From positions 373,431-437,430 of the forward strand of contig JXTB01000141.1 of the NCBI GenBank assembly GCA_002914805.1: a DNA stretch of 64,000 nt, in the 5' to 3' direction. A program made the position numbers and the translations under genes. The notes beneath the pieces were generated by a model. The model made no database searches, was not told the origin of the DNA, and worked only from the letters and a program-made list of their open reading frames with translations. This document shows positions 1 through 12,164 of this stretch, in pieces (within the stretch, counting starts at the first letter, position 1; each line of letters begins with the position of its first letter). The DNA is from Parasponia andersonii. Lineage: Eukaryota; Streptophyta; Magnoliopsida; Rosales; Cannabaceae.

Positions 1-1437
1 TCTTTTTTGTCAACAATAATTTATATGAGTAGATGGTCAAATTGGAGTAGAAAATGCCATTCACCTGAAGATGTCCTAGTGCAACTCCACATGTTCTTAA
101 CCTTTGTCCAAAGATAAAATTGCAAAACTTTTTCCTAAGTTATGTGACAACTGACTTGTTTCATCACTGAATAGACCAATCATTTAGCGACACGTTGATG
201 ACTATATTTAACAGAAAACTATTCTAAGTGCTGTGTCCAGATACCAAGCTGTCTGTTCAAATCTTGAAACTAATAAGAGCGTATCATGAAGTCAAGAATC
301 CACTCATATATCCAAATCCAACATTATTACACGCCTAGAAAAGATTTCATGAACGATATATATATACGAATATACAACTTATAAGCCATTTAGGTGGAGA
401 GGCCGCCAATGAGAGGTGACCAGGTGTGAATCAAAAAAACGTGCAAGTCACATGCCAAGGATGTGGAAATAAAGATGATGCTGGTGTCCCCCCACAAAGG
501 GGTGTCCTTTTTTGAAGTACACGTTTGATCTAACAACTCCACTTTGGGGCTCGCCACTGCTGACCACACTGCCCTCATTGCCAGTGGCAGAGGGACTAAA
601 CAGAGACTACTCATTGCAACCCCCATTGGCTGCTAGCACCAAGTACGTGCCTCCTCTTTTCCTTCACTGACTGATGTAAAATAAAGAAAGAATGAAAGAA
701 AAGAAAGAAAGAAAAAGGCAGCGTACTCTGTGTGTGTGTGTGTGTGTGGGGGGGGGTCTCCCCTTTCTCGTTTACTGTTAGCTTCTATCGAGGCTCTCAC
801 TTTTTGATAGTGCCTTGACACTGGATTCCAATTCATAACATTAGTCCCCTTTGAAACCCTTTTCATGGTTCATCATGAGAAGTTGTTCTAGTCCTGTGAA
901 TATTATTGATTGAATTTTAAAATCTTTACAGCTAATACAAGGTTGGAGATATAGATGTTTAATGGGTTAGAGATATCAAAAGTTTGGTTTACCATATCTG
1001 CAAATCTTATATGAAAGGCTATAACCAAGGAAAATGTACGAAACTTCGAATTTTCTGTGCCAAGATGATATGTTTAGTGCCACTTAAAAAGACTGTTTAG
1101 GAGTATCAACGTTGTGATTAATTTAATTTATGACAAACCTAAAATGGTCATATTGAAAAATTAGTCATAAAAAACCCTTTGGTCCAAATTACTCTACCTG
1201 GGTCCAATTCTCGTATGACTAAGTGGTAACATAAGTTTATGGTTTAAGGCGTCAAAGACATGTTATTTTCTAGAAAATGGGATCCAAAAGGCAAAAGCAA
1301 TATTTATATGGTTCATTTAGTTTGCTTAAGGATGTGAAAAACTGTTACCTAAATCTGCATTATATTTCTTGATGGCCCCATAACGTGGGCATTCTAGAAT
1401 GAGGGAACGTTTGGAGGTTGTGGGGGCCATTGTGGTT

Positions 1438-1451
1438 TGGGCCATGGCCCA
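1438..1451. promoter_or_regulatory. 14-bp palindrome of two inverted TGGGCC (site II) elements
   Basis: The 14 bases TGGGCCATGGCCCA read the same on both strands. They consist of two site II elements (TGGGCY), which class I TCP factors are known to bind, in head-to-head inverted order. It lies far from either gene, so regulatory use is only inferred. Confidence 0.3.
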
Positions 1452-2973
1452 GTGGTTTAGGGGCCTTATAGGATCAGAATTTGGAGGCCGTATCACAAGC
1501 TTAAGATAGGACTACCGGAAGAAAGTACCACATGTAGAAAAGAGTCAACATAAATCATCAAAATACAGCAATTTGGGACCCAATTACACCATTGCCTGAT
1601 CTGCCAGATGATGGCAAGCAAAGATTCTAATCAATCCCCAAAATAAAATCATTAACAAAAGAGAAAAAAGAACTAAAAATGATGCAAGAACAATTTAAGA
1701 AATATATATATATATATATATATATATGCCTCTTTTCCTCGGTAAGATAATCCTGGTTTCATATTCTTTTTTGAAAGTAGAGAAAAAATAAATATAAAAC
1801 ATAAAAAGCATATACCTCGCTTGCATTGTGGCCATGCTCTAAATGCCAATCTCAACTGTAAAGAGTTCTCCAAAAACCAATACCAAATAAGAATAATAAT
1901 CAAATACATAGGAGTATAGCTCTATGTTTCATAATTGGAATGACACAATTAGTAGGAGGAAAATATATAAACTATCACTTATTAAAAATAAAAAATAATA
2001 ATTTATGTGAGTTGAATTCCAAACCTAATTCATAATCTCTACCCCACCCACCTACTTTAACTAAAAATATATTAAGTGTGGAAAGAATAATGAAACTTTT
2101 AGGCATACTATAATTGGTCGTTAGTGGGAAAATACAAGTTGAATTTTTTTTCCCTTGTAGAGAACAAGAGAGGGAAAAAATGAGAAAAAAAAAGACTTTA
2201 AAATCGAAAAAAAAAGTAAGAAAGAGAGAGAAAAAAAGGGAAGAGAAGGTACTCTCTATGTGATTTGATTCCCTATCTCATTGTAGTCTCTATCTCATTG
2301 TACCCCAAATATCTCAGTCATGTTGTCCTCAACCACAAAGCTTTAGGGAGATGCCCATTCCATCTCTCTATGATTGTATGAGTCTCTCTCAATACTTCTG
2401 TTTGCTAAAGTAGCTAACATCATCAAAAGCCTGAAGCCTCCCCCACTCAACAGCTGCAATCATATATAGCTTAGACATCTCACTTTCACCTAAAAAGATC
2501 TAATAAACAACTAATCATTACCCCTAATCCATTCTCCAACACTTAATTCCACACTAACAGATTATCGAACTTTCTAGATCCTGCTGCCTGCTTCCCAGCA
2601 ACAAGTATGTATATCTAATAATGTTATTTAATATTATATATAAATGTACCTATCCTTTATCGTGTATGGGACCAAGGTCTAAAACTAGAGTCTCATTTTG
2701 AGAGGAACCAAAAAAAATTGTTTCTTATGTCAAATTAGGCTAATGACAGATTAATTAAATTAGTAATAAGACATAGCATATAAGTTGGTAAACCAATAAT
2801 TGTAAACAATTCAGCTACCCTTTGGTTTAAGGATATGATTACAGCACATAAGTGGACCAGTGTAAATTAGTTGTGTCTCGGTTGTCCATGTCCACTTTAT
2901 TAGATGATGTTGATGGATGACGAAAGTGAAAGAGATGGTGATGCAGAAGCATTGGCACAAACAAATAAAGCTC

Positions 2974-2978
<5 letters not shown>

Positions 2979-3029
<51 letters not shown>
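2979..3029. repeat. (TA)n microsatellite, about 51 bp
   Basis: Uninterrupted TA dinucleotides, the longest such tract in the window. Length is likely polymorphic between individuals. Confidence 0.95.
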
Positions 3030-3032
<3 letters not shown>

Positions 3033-4819
3033 ATGGCAGAGATAACATCACGAGAAACCCACTTTTATTAATCTATAGTAAAAATTTTCTAATTGTATTT
3101 TTCTATTAAATCTCATTGTATTTATATATACAGTATATATTAGACTGAAATAACTAGAACATAACTATGTAGACCGAAAATATTCTCTAATTTCATAAGA
3201 ATCTAAGGATAATAATTTTTGATACATTTTTTTTTGAATTTAAAAGTTCAAAATATTTGTTTTCAACAATTTTAATTTTAATTTTGACTATATACGTGGA
3301 TTGAGTGAAATTTGATAGAAAAATATAAATATAAAGTTTTATTTGATATCAGTGAAAAATCGTAGGTTTTCTTATTTTGATAAAAGGCTAAAAATCGTAG
3401 GTTTTTTTTTATATATGTTATCCCTAATATATTATTAGCACATTATATTGTTATTTATTTCATATTAGTTATTTTTTGTCTAACTTATGTGTAATGCACA
3501 GTAAAAGTCTGTAAGGTTGGTGGGTACTGATCTGTATCACCCAATATATATTGACTAATAAGCTTAAGGACTCTGATAAATCACTGTCCATTTGACCAAC
3601 ATAACCAAAAGGAGGTATCTTTTTCTGACTTCTGTTGTAGGAATAATTAACCAGAAAACCGACTTTTTCTCTCATTTTCTTTTCCTCTTTTTGAGAGGGT
3701 TTCTTTCATTATCCCATAAAACATTTAGATTCGTGACAAACATAAACAGAATTTGATTCCAATGATAATTTTGAAGTTATAGAGGATAACATATAATATT
3801 AGGCAGCTCATGACATGTATATATATCATGGCTAAAATTATATTAATGGTATCACTGAAATTTGGTCATGAGCCAAATGGTATAGTGGATATTATCAGCG
3901 CACCTTCCAAATTTCTATGGTTGCACCATTTTGGAGATATCTTCATATACGGGGGCTTTTTGCTACATTGACGATATATAAAAAGTAGGGTTTTGGAGGA
4001 AAATCTTGTAAGTTTTTACAGCAGGGGAAAGTGTTAAAGAAAAGGGTACATGTAAATCTTTCTTTTAGTCCTTCGATTTTCTTTTTCTTTTGTTTGCCCG
4101 CTTTTTCTGAATGGGTTATGGATGAGAACATAAACTTTTTCGAGGCCTAAACTGTGACCAGCAAGGCCTTCACGTGATGCCATTGGATTTTTTCTTTGTA
4201 AAGAGAAAGTTAGAAATTCTTTGCTTATTTGATCATGGTCTCCAAATTCTTTCCCACTTATTTAATTTCCTTTTTTTAACCCTCCCTGGCCCGGGGCTTC
4301 ATTTGACCTTTCTTTCTCTTCCTCCACAATTTCTCTATTACTTCCCTTTTTTATTTCTTTTATTTTACACTATATACATATAGAACTAGTGTATATTTAA
4401 GAGCAGGCTAGCTAGACTTTTAGTATAGATAATATTTATTGTATAAACATAAAGGTGCTACATGTAAATATAAAAGATAAATACATACATGACCACTTTC
4501 AGCTAAGTGTTGTGTATGTCTGTGCCAGCCATACAGAGAGATAGGAGAAACCGACTCTGCATAGGTCATAAATCCATTTCGAGCCCCCTTGTCCTTTTTT
4601 ATGCAATTAGAGTAGAAAATTAAAAAAAGATAATTAGAGCAAGTTATCTGGTACTTAACTTATTACTTCCAAAACATATTTATAATCACGTATATCTCTA
4701 TATATTTATTTAGAATATTGCAAAGTTAAGATATAATAATTGTATGTTAGACGATATAGTTTTTGTGATAATTTATTCTAGCTAGCATCCGTGATTTTAC
4801 ACTCACATATATTTATATA

Positions 4820-4901
4820 TGCATGATTGTGAAATTGACATGCATTCATGAATGCACACATAACGAAAGGAAGTATTACTGTATTAGGTATCATGCATGC
4901 A
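4820..4901. promoter_or_regulatory. Cluster of RY (CATGCA/TGCATG) elements
   Basis: Five RY hexamers on the two strands occur in 82 bp: 4820-4825, 4839-4844, 4892-4897, 4894-4899 and 4896-4901. The cluster includes the 16-bp perfect palindrome TGCATTCATGAATGCA at 4841-4856. RY elements are the known target of B3-domain seed regulators (ABI3, FUS3, LEC2). No adjacent gene is seen; the nearest start codon is 3.4 kb away. Confidence 0.3.
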
Positions 4902-6312
4902 TTCGATTTTTCAGATAACGAAACAAAGGGGTGCTCTTATATATAAAACCTTCCCCCTGCTTGATCCTCAACTCCAACAGAAAACAACTATTCAGACAGG
5001 CGTTGGGAAATGTGGATATAATCTACGTATATATTTGTGCATGTATATTATATATATCTCTACGTGTACATGTGTGTGTGTGTATATATTATCAATACGA
5101 GAACAAAAAATCATTTTGTTAAGTGGATAAGACATTTCATCACTCCGAGAAAAAACACTGAAATTTAGATCCTTGGACATCTCGCATTTACTAAATAATT
5201 AACCAAACTCCTCTTCATAAAATCAAGTATAACTGTATATATGAGTTGTACTAAGTGTTTTCCGTGTATCAGGAAATCAGGACAAAAAAGGCAATCTACC
5301 TTATTACGTCCTTATCTTTTTTATATATGAACTTTGAAATATAAATGTGTATAAAATATAATATAATGCAAAACCAAAACATTCCAAAATAATATCAAAT
5401 CAAAGACTCTTCTTCCATTCTTTGCTTCCATACCCTGCATTTATTTATTTTTTCATTACAATTAAAATAATAGAGTAGTGGAGGGTGGGGGATGAAGATT
5501 TTGCCTGCTTTAGGCTATGCATTACTAGATACTGTGTCACATTGTCCCATTAGGCATTATCTGTCAATTTATTATTAAACAAAGTCGCATATTATACTTC
5601 TATTTACAATTAGGTCTTAGAATTATTACTTTATTTTATTTTTCTGAGAGATCGGAGATGGTTTTAGAACATCAAAAGAGACAAGGAGAAGGATGGGAAG
5701 AGCAGAGATTCCACTTCCTTAATGAAAGAAAGGGATGGAGCATTGTTCAACACCAATTATCTTGACCAAGACTATTGTCGTTGTGCCATTCTTTCCTCCC
5801 ATACCAACTTCTTATTTTTCCATCAGATATATGAAAATAAAAATAAAATTTAATTAAGCCCTGGAGTCAATGTTATTCATAAAAGGGAGAGAACCAAAAA
5901 CCCGTATAAATGTAACATGTATATTAATGTATGAACCAGAGAGATCACCACCATGCATCATTAAAATTCAAAGCTCATTTAATATGTTTCACTAACAAAC
6001 AATCCTTTTTGCTTACATCACTTCCACAGACCCTGTCTTCTATTCTAATATTTTATTATGTCTAAAGGGTTTAGTGCTATTCATGAATTGTATTATAAGA
6101 TTTCAAATGTGTAATTTATATCCCTCTTTCTTTTTCTTGGATAAAGACAAGATGTGGGTAGCCTTCATATAAGGAGCTAAAGAAGGAGAAAATTATGGAG
6201 ATAGCAAAGTCTGTCACTATCAAAGAAATGAACGTGACTACTGTTGGGGTTATATGTATATATAGATATATATATATATATATTGTGAATTTTTAATAAT
6301 ATGATGTATTTT

Positions 6313-6330
6313 CTGGCGCCACCGCGCCAG
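6313..6330. other. GC-rich perfect hairpin in AT-rich DNA
   Basis: CTGGCGC, then CACC, then GCGCCAG: a perfect 7-bp stem with a 4-nt loop. It stands out because the surrounding DNA is strongly AT-rich. No gene, terminator context or repeat explains it. Confidence 0.4.
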
Positions 6331-7584
6331 TACTAAATGAGGGGACACTTTCTTTGTAAAGAGACGGTCAAAGGGACAGTATAATGCTCTGTCAAAAAAT
6401 TTCATGGTTATGTCAGGGTGGGGAAATGAAAGCACTGAAAGCTCCCTTGGTCATCATGTTGTTTACACGGAAGAAAGAGATTACAAAAACCACTATAACT
6501 ATATAACTATAACATATCACTGATGATTTGCTTTCTTTGATTTTCTTCCCTTATAACTCAAACTAAAAGTACGTCTATAAACTTTACATGTCTCCCATGT
6601 AATGCTCTAATATATCATAAATTCATTTTGACATTTTCTACAATATTTTGGGTATAGCCGTTTAATTAATTAAGTACTAAAGAGTAGTACTATGCGAGCA
6701 TGGATCGATTTATTAAACTATTGCATATACATACAAGTATCTACGAAAATCAGTTCCATGTGATCTTGTTCATAAAATAATGGCGTATAAATTGTACGAG
6801 TTATCTGTATGATGAGATATTTTTTAAATTGATTACGAGTTAAACACCAAAATCCTGCTAATATAAACTAGGATATTTTGGACTGCAACTTTACACTATA
6901 CTAGCTTATATGTATGCCTAAAAGAAGTTTCTCCCGCGGAAGTCAAGCGAAAAAAAAAAAAGAAAAAAAAAAAGAAAGTTTCTCCCACGTAATATAAAGC
7001 ATAGTTTTAATCAAACAATCAATAAGAACTGATTACTAAAATTTGTTAAACTTTTGTGAAAATATCTAGTTAACGGTATGCATGGAAAAGGATATTTAGC
7101 ATACTCCTTGTCCTCTTATGGGTTAATTTATACATCATGGTACTTCATTTTTGACTACTTAAATAGTAATTTCAGTATGGTAATGACATTATTAAAATAA
7201 TATTATACTGATATAATACTCTACTCTTGACCTTGATTCAAAATTTCTTTTATAAATGTTTTAGTTCCTTTTTTTTTTTCACGAGAGAGAGAATTTTGAT
7301 CATTACTTTGCGAACAATTATTATATATTAACTAGTAAAAATATTTTGGCCAAATAAATTAATTTGTTGGCAGTACTGCTTGGCATTTTGTTAATACTGT
7401 TGCTTTGAATCATGAAAAGAGCAACAATGTTTGCTTTCTTGGTCTAAAATGAGAGAAAGGTAATTATATTACCTGTGCTAGATGTCTCAGCTCGAAATCA
7501 GAAAGGTACTACACATTGGGGTCAGAAAGAAAGATACGGGTCATCAAAAAAACGAGGCCACTCCATAGTAATGATGTAGTATCA

Positions 7585-7618
<34 letters not shown>

Positions 7619-7620
<2 letters not shown>

Positions 7621-7898
7621 ACACAATCCAATCCAGCAAGTATTGTTTTTTTTTTTATCTATACATAGGAATAGGAATTTTTTTTATCTATACATAGGAA
7701 TAGGAATAGGAATGGAAAATTTAGCATGTATATTTTTTTATTGTAAAAAATAAGAGGAAAAAAATATTAATAATGCATGTTTTTTCATATATTTCATTAT
7801 ACTCGTTGGATCACCGTTAAATAGTGATTCAATGACTAAAAAAAAATACTTAGCCAATGGATAAAGAAAAAAAAAATAGCTATTGAATAGGCAACCAT
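7619..7898 (+). mobile_element. (TA)n-associated MITE, copy 1
   Basis: This AT-rich, non-coding 280-bp unit is bordered on the left by (TA)n (7589-7618) and on the right by a short TA run. It is homologous along its length to 31995-32233, which is also flanked by (TA)n on both sides. Shared landmarks are an aaaatttagcatg segment near 7716, a ttggatcacc segment near 7806, and imperfect terminal inverted repeats built from an AATCCAATnnnnnnGTATT-like end followed by a T-run. A roughly 30-bp segment near 7648-7704 is duplicated in tandem in this copy. The arrangement resembles the rice Micron elements that target (TA)n microsatellites. Confidence 0.6.
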
Positions 7899-8219
7899 GT
7901 ATATATATAACAAGGGTAATAATAATTTTTTTTTAAAAATAAAATCAAGACTATTGAGTTGGTAAATTTCTATGAAGGATATTCAAAAAGAAAAGCGGGA
8001 GGAACTTAAATAGCCAGGGTGGGGCCTAAAAGAAAAGGCAATTAAAATCATGTTGGTGAAAAATTAAACTAAAGCATGTGGTACGGCTATTTTTTATTTT
8101 TTATTTTTCACTCTTCCACAGTATATTTCTGTGTGAGAAAATGAATTAAATGTGTGCTTTACCATGTTAGTAGGCTAAAGCTAGCTAAGACCTAATATAT
8201 ATATATATATATATAAGCT

Positions 8220-8228
8220 TATATAAAG
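8220..8228 (+). promoter_or_regulatory. TATA box of the RSS3-like gene
   Basis: TATATAAAG lies about 90 bp upstream of the ATG at 8318, directly after a (TA)n tract (about 8197-8215). Transcription would start near 8250-8260, giving a leader of about 60 nt. The position and sequence fit a plant TATA box; no transcript evidence is available. Confidence 0.5.
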
Positions 8229-8317
8229 AGGGATAAGGATGTTGGGTTTTCCTTCTCTAATTTTAAGCAAGCACTTAAAAACATCATCAAAAGATCGATA
8301 GGTCATATAATAAGAAT

Positions 8318-10453
8318 ATGGACGAACAACTTAGCCCATTAGCTGTGACTCATCTCCTTCAACACACCTTGAGAAGTTTATGCATTCATGAAAACTCTCA
8401 ATGGGTTTATGCCGTCTTTTGGAGGATCCTTCCGAGAAATTATCCACCACCCAAGTAAGCTAGAAACTATGCTTTTATAGTACATATAATCTTAATCTTA
8501 TTGTACTTGTTTTATAATTAACTTTAATTTCTTGAAAGGTGTACTACTTGACCTTTTTCTTGGTTGATCTTTTGTATATTAATATAGATGGGAAGGTCCT
8601 GGAGCTTACGACAGGTCAAGAGGAAACAGAAGGAACTGGTATATATATACATACATATGTTATGATTATTAGTTTAATGTTCTCCTTGAAATTGAATTTA
8701 TATATGTATGTATACGTGGATGCAGGATATTAGTGTGGGAAGATGGTTTCTGCAATTTTGGTGCGTCGTCATCGAGTAGTGGTAGTAGTACAGGTTTAGA
8801 GATGAAGTCATCATCAGGTGGTGATGGCGGTCGTTCATCGGTGTACGGAAACTCATCATGTGATCAGTTTCAACAATACCAAGGCCTTCAGCCAGAGCTT
8901 TTCTTCAAGATGTCTCATGAGATCTACAACTACGGAGAAGGGTATGTACCCAACCTACCTACTTACGTCACCCATTTCATCATCCTACTCCTACTCCTCC
9001 TCCACCTCCTCTCTATCTATTATCTTCTTATTCTAATTACACTAGCTAGATCATATCATCATCTATAATTCCAATTATTAATTACACATGTCTTATAGAG
9101 TACTCACGAGTTGATATGTACTTAACCCTAGATGTTAAGCAAGTATATATATTACAAGTGTTTAATTATTTTGGGGTTTGGTTTTGAGGGCAGTTTGATT
9201 GGAAAAGTGGCTGCAGATCATAGCCATAAATGGATATACAAGGAACCTAATGACCAAGAGATCAACTTCTTGTCAGCATGGCACAACTCCGCCGACTCGG
9301 TAGCTAATTAATTAACCATGTATTACATAATATGATGATCTTATTTTTTTGCTTTCTGTGATGTTATCTTTTTAATTATTATTAAGAATTTTTGTGTCCG
9401 TGTTTTATCTTTGTACAAAATCTTCAATTTATTTAATTAAGGTACTTATAATTTTCTGACTTTCTCTTTGTTTTTTAATTTTCTCATTTGCAGTACCCTA
9501 GAACATGGGAAGCCCAGTTTCAGTCCGGCATAAAGGTTGGTTCACATGTATATTATCACTAGATATCCTATATATAATCTCTGCTATATGTATAATATGT
9601 ACATAGACTATTAATTCCTTCAATTAATCTGTTGGTCTCATTCCAATGTATATGTTTTCAGACCATAGCTCTGATAGCAGTGAGAGAAGGGGTTGTTCAG
9701 TTAGGAGCTATCCACAAGGTCTGCTAGCTATGTAGTTTCTGTACAAAGTACTCGTTTAGTTGTCTAATTACACATGTGATCCCTCTCCCTCTCTCTATAT
9801 ATATACATATATGTCCATTTTATTAATATTAATGGTACCATATATGCATATATGAATTTAAATGCGTGGTAATGAAGGTTATTGAAGACTTGAGCTATGT
9901 GGTTCTCCTACGAAAGAAGTTCAGCTACATAGAAAGCATCCCGGGAGTACTCCTCCCCCACCCATCATCCTCGCCAGTACTCCCTTTCAAGGTCGTCGAC
10001 AATTACGGAACTACCCCGGATGCATGGCATTACCAAGGTTCTCTCGGACTAGTTCCCCAAACACATCATCATAATCTTGACTTTTATGATCAGCACCAAT
10101 ATAACATGAATAGTCAGCCTTTGAAGAATATAATAACTCCCTCAATGAGCAGCCTTGAAGCCCTCCTCTCTAAGCTTCCCTCGGTTGTGCCTCCTTGTCC
10201 TATGGCGGCCGTGGCGGCGGGCCAGGCCGGTTGCTTGACTCAGCTCCAGAGGCCGCCGCCGCTGCCTAATTTGGAGTTCGATATGGGAATGGAAAAGATT
10301 GCAAAAGATGAGATCGATGAGGATGAGGATAACTATAGGGCTGAAAGGGACGTGGGGGAGAGCAGTAGCTCCATGTCGGCTTTCAGGCATCATCATCATT
10401 TCCATCACCATCAAGATCATCACAATGTAGCCAGCAGTGGACCCAATAGTGGA

Positions 10454-10459
<6 letters not shown>
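8318..10459 (+). CDS. RICE SALT SENSITIVE 3-like nuclear protein (MYC-type N-terminal domain, no bHLH)
   Basis: Seven exons, all GT-AG: 8318-8454, 8588-8638, 8726-8941, 9194-9299, 9494-9535, 9662-9718 and 9878-10459. They join in frame to 396 codons plus TAA. Residues 1 to about 215 form the conserved MYC/bHLH-type N-terminal domain, starting MDEQLSPLAVTHLLQHTLRS and including HENSQWVYAVFWRILP, WILVWEDGFCNF, ELFFKMSHEIYNYGEG and TIALIAVREGVVQLG. This is the RSS3 group, often mislabelled 'WNK-related' in plant databases. No basic helix-loop-helix follows. The tail has an acidic patch (about 347-355), a Ser run and a His-rich segment (374-385). Rice RSS3 is reported to bridge JAZ repressors and class-C bHLH factors in jasmonate and salt responses; the same scaffold role is inferred here. 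A (TA)n tract abuts the stop codon. Confidence 0.93.

Positions 10460-10504
<45 letters not shown>
10459..10504. repeat. (AT)n microsatellite directly after the RSS3-like stop codon
   Basis: About 45 bp of uninterrupted AT begins within the TAA stop codon, so the 3' untranslated region starts with a perfect dinucleotide repeat. Length changes here would not alter the protein. Confidence 0.95.
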
Positions 10505-10507
<3 letters not shown>

Positions 10508-11478
10508 GAAATAAGCATTAATAATAGTTAGGAAGAATATATATAGAGTTTCTCTTTCGTCATTTGATAAGAGTTGATTTCTAGCAGCCACTTGATTAAA
10601 CGCATGCTATATATATAGCTGTACTCATGGCTGCGAACACAGCCCTTAGCATCATCATCATATAAAATATATTTCGAAGGATCTTCTTTTTCTTCTTATG
10701 TGTACATGTAGTAGTAGTACTTTTTATGTTCTGCTGACGATAATTTATCAGCTGCTATAGAAGACTGTACGGCTGGGTTTGGGGGCACGTTCGGCGGTTT
10801 GATCGAGTATACATGCATATATAATAGATATATATATATATATATATATACATAAAGTTATATATGCGTGGGTTATCGGAGTTAAAAGGACAGAGTGGAC
10901 CTGAACGATAATCTTATATAATAATGAGTACATTTAGCCGGTTTATGCACGATTAACAATCACAGCTAATTTCTGAAATTTGATGGAATGAGTTTCCTTG
11001 ATGTTCGATTCTTATAATCAAAGCCTTAGCTTTTCTCAAAATTTGCTTACTGCCATTTAGTTTAAACGATCTAATGGTTGCCAAAAGCAACAAGTAATTA
11101 GAAATTAGGTTATTAGGACTTAAAATGCTCAAACAAATAACGACATCTGTCAAAGACATTTATATTTAAGTCGACAAAGCCAACCCAAAAAAGAAAGAAA
11201 AATTTCCTTACTTCCTATTTCCTATTTTGTCAAGCTAGTGACTTCAACGTTGACTAGATCACTAGCGAACCGTAATTGAGATTTGGGAGGGACGACAAAA
11301 CTCTTGTTCTAACAGTACCAAGAATGGCAGAGGGACAGAATTGTAGGTTTTATTCTTGTGTGTAAGACACGGCTAGTGGTTTAGACAATATAGTCTTTGG
11401 ACTAATAAGGAACTTTTTTTAGTCTTTTAACAGAAAAAATAGCGGAGATCAACATACATAACAGAGAGAAGGCTTTCA
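10505..11478. other. Intergenic, probable 3' flank of the RSS3-like gene
   Basis: No gene or recognisable repeat beyond a short (TA)n tract near 10829-10850. The first 200 bases probably include the 3' end of the RSS3-like transcript (AATAA-type signals near 10510 and 10660). The rest is unremarkable AT-rich DNA. Confidence 0.6.
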
Positions 11479-11483
11479 GTTTC

Positions 11484-12116
11484 TGTTGGGAATCTAATCC
11501 ATCTAAATTCGTTAACTTAGGATCTCTTTTCAATGAAATGTCTAAATAATAAAGAAATTTCAATAAAATGTCTAAATAATAAAGAAATAATAACATAAAA
11601 TAGAAATCAATCTCATAATACAAGAACTTAAGTGAAAAACTCTCAAATCAGGAGAAAAAACTACTGTTTCTTAGAAAAAAAAAATTCACTATATGAAAAG
11701 TTTCTACAATCACATAGATTTCCATCTTTTTTACCCAATGACCCCAATACACCTAAACACTTTCTCACAAATATTCTCTCACTTATACCTTATACCACCA
11801 CTCTTTGAAACGTCCCTTTTTACAAAGAAACTCTACTCTCTTTGAAAGGAAAAACAAAGAGAAAAGAAATTATTTAATTAGAAGAGAGAACTTGAAATGC
11901 TTCTAAATTTTTGGAATGAAAAGAATAAAGAAATGAAGTCTCTATTTATAGGTCTTGAAAGGTAATGAGAACATCATCTTTTACTATTACTATTACGGTT
12001 GTCTATTTTTATTATTGTTATTATGACTGCCCTTTTCACTGTTACTATTATGACTACTCTTTTTACTATTGCTATTGCGGCTGCCTTTTTTACTTCTATT
12101 AACACATATATCAATA
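11484..12116 (-). repeat. Copia LTR (3' LTR in element orientation)
   Basis: Direct repeat of 15484-16092, with matching segments such as those around 11680 and 15650. A purine-rich run (AAGTAGGAGAT on the minus strand, about 12117-12128) lies just inside, as expected of a polypurine tract. A short direct duplication (about 11530-11585) is present only in this LTR. Confidence 0.88.
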
Positions 12117-12164
12117 ATCTCCTACTTGAATACTTGATTTCAATCACATCTTTACATACGTCTT

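Larger units (their letters stand above)
1..8190. other. Gene-free AT-rich intergenic region upstream of the RSS3-like gene
   Basis: I find no coding region supported by homology or exon structure. Short open frames here are low-complexity or have no recognisable domain. The stretch holds (TA)n tracts (about 1699-1726, 2979-3029, 6258-6283, 7589-7618), a (TG)n tract near 730-748, a purine-only run near 2160-2250, a MITE at 7619-7898, and the motif clusters listed separately. A CT-rich, leader-like segment near 2460-2605 ends in a donor-like AAG/GTATGT-type sequence. It could be a non-coding exon, but nothing links it to a gene. Confidence 0.6.

Noticed and set aside
390..866. Small minus-strand frames of 77-78 codons
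   Set aside because: No recognisable domain, low-complexity parts and no splice-linked extension; not supported as genes.
8733..9068. Separate small gene
   Set aside because: It is exon 3 of the RSS3-like gene read on through its intron.
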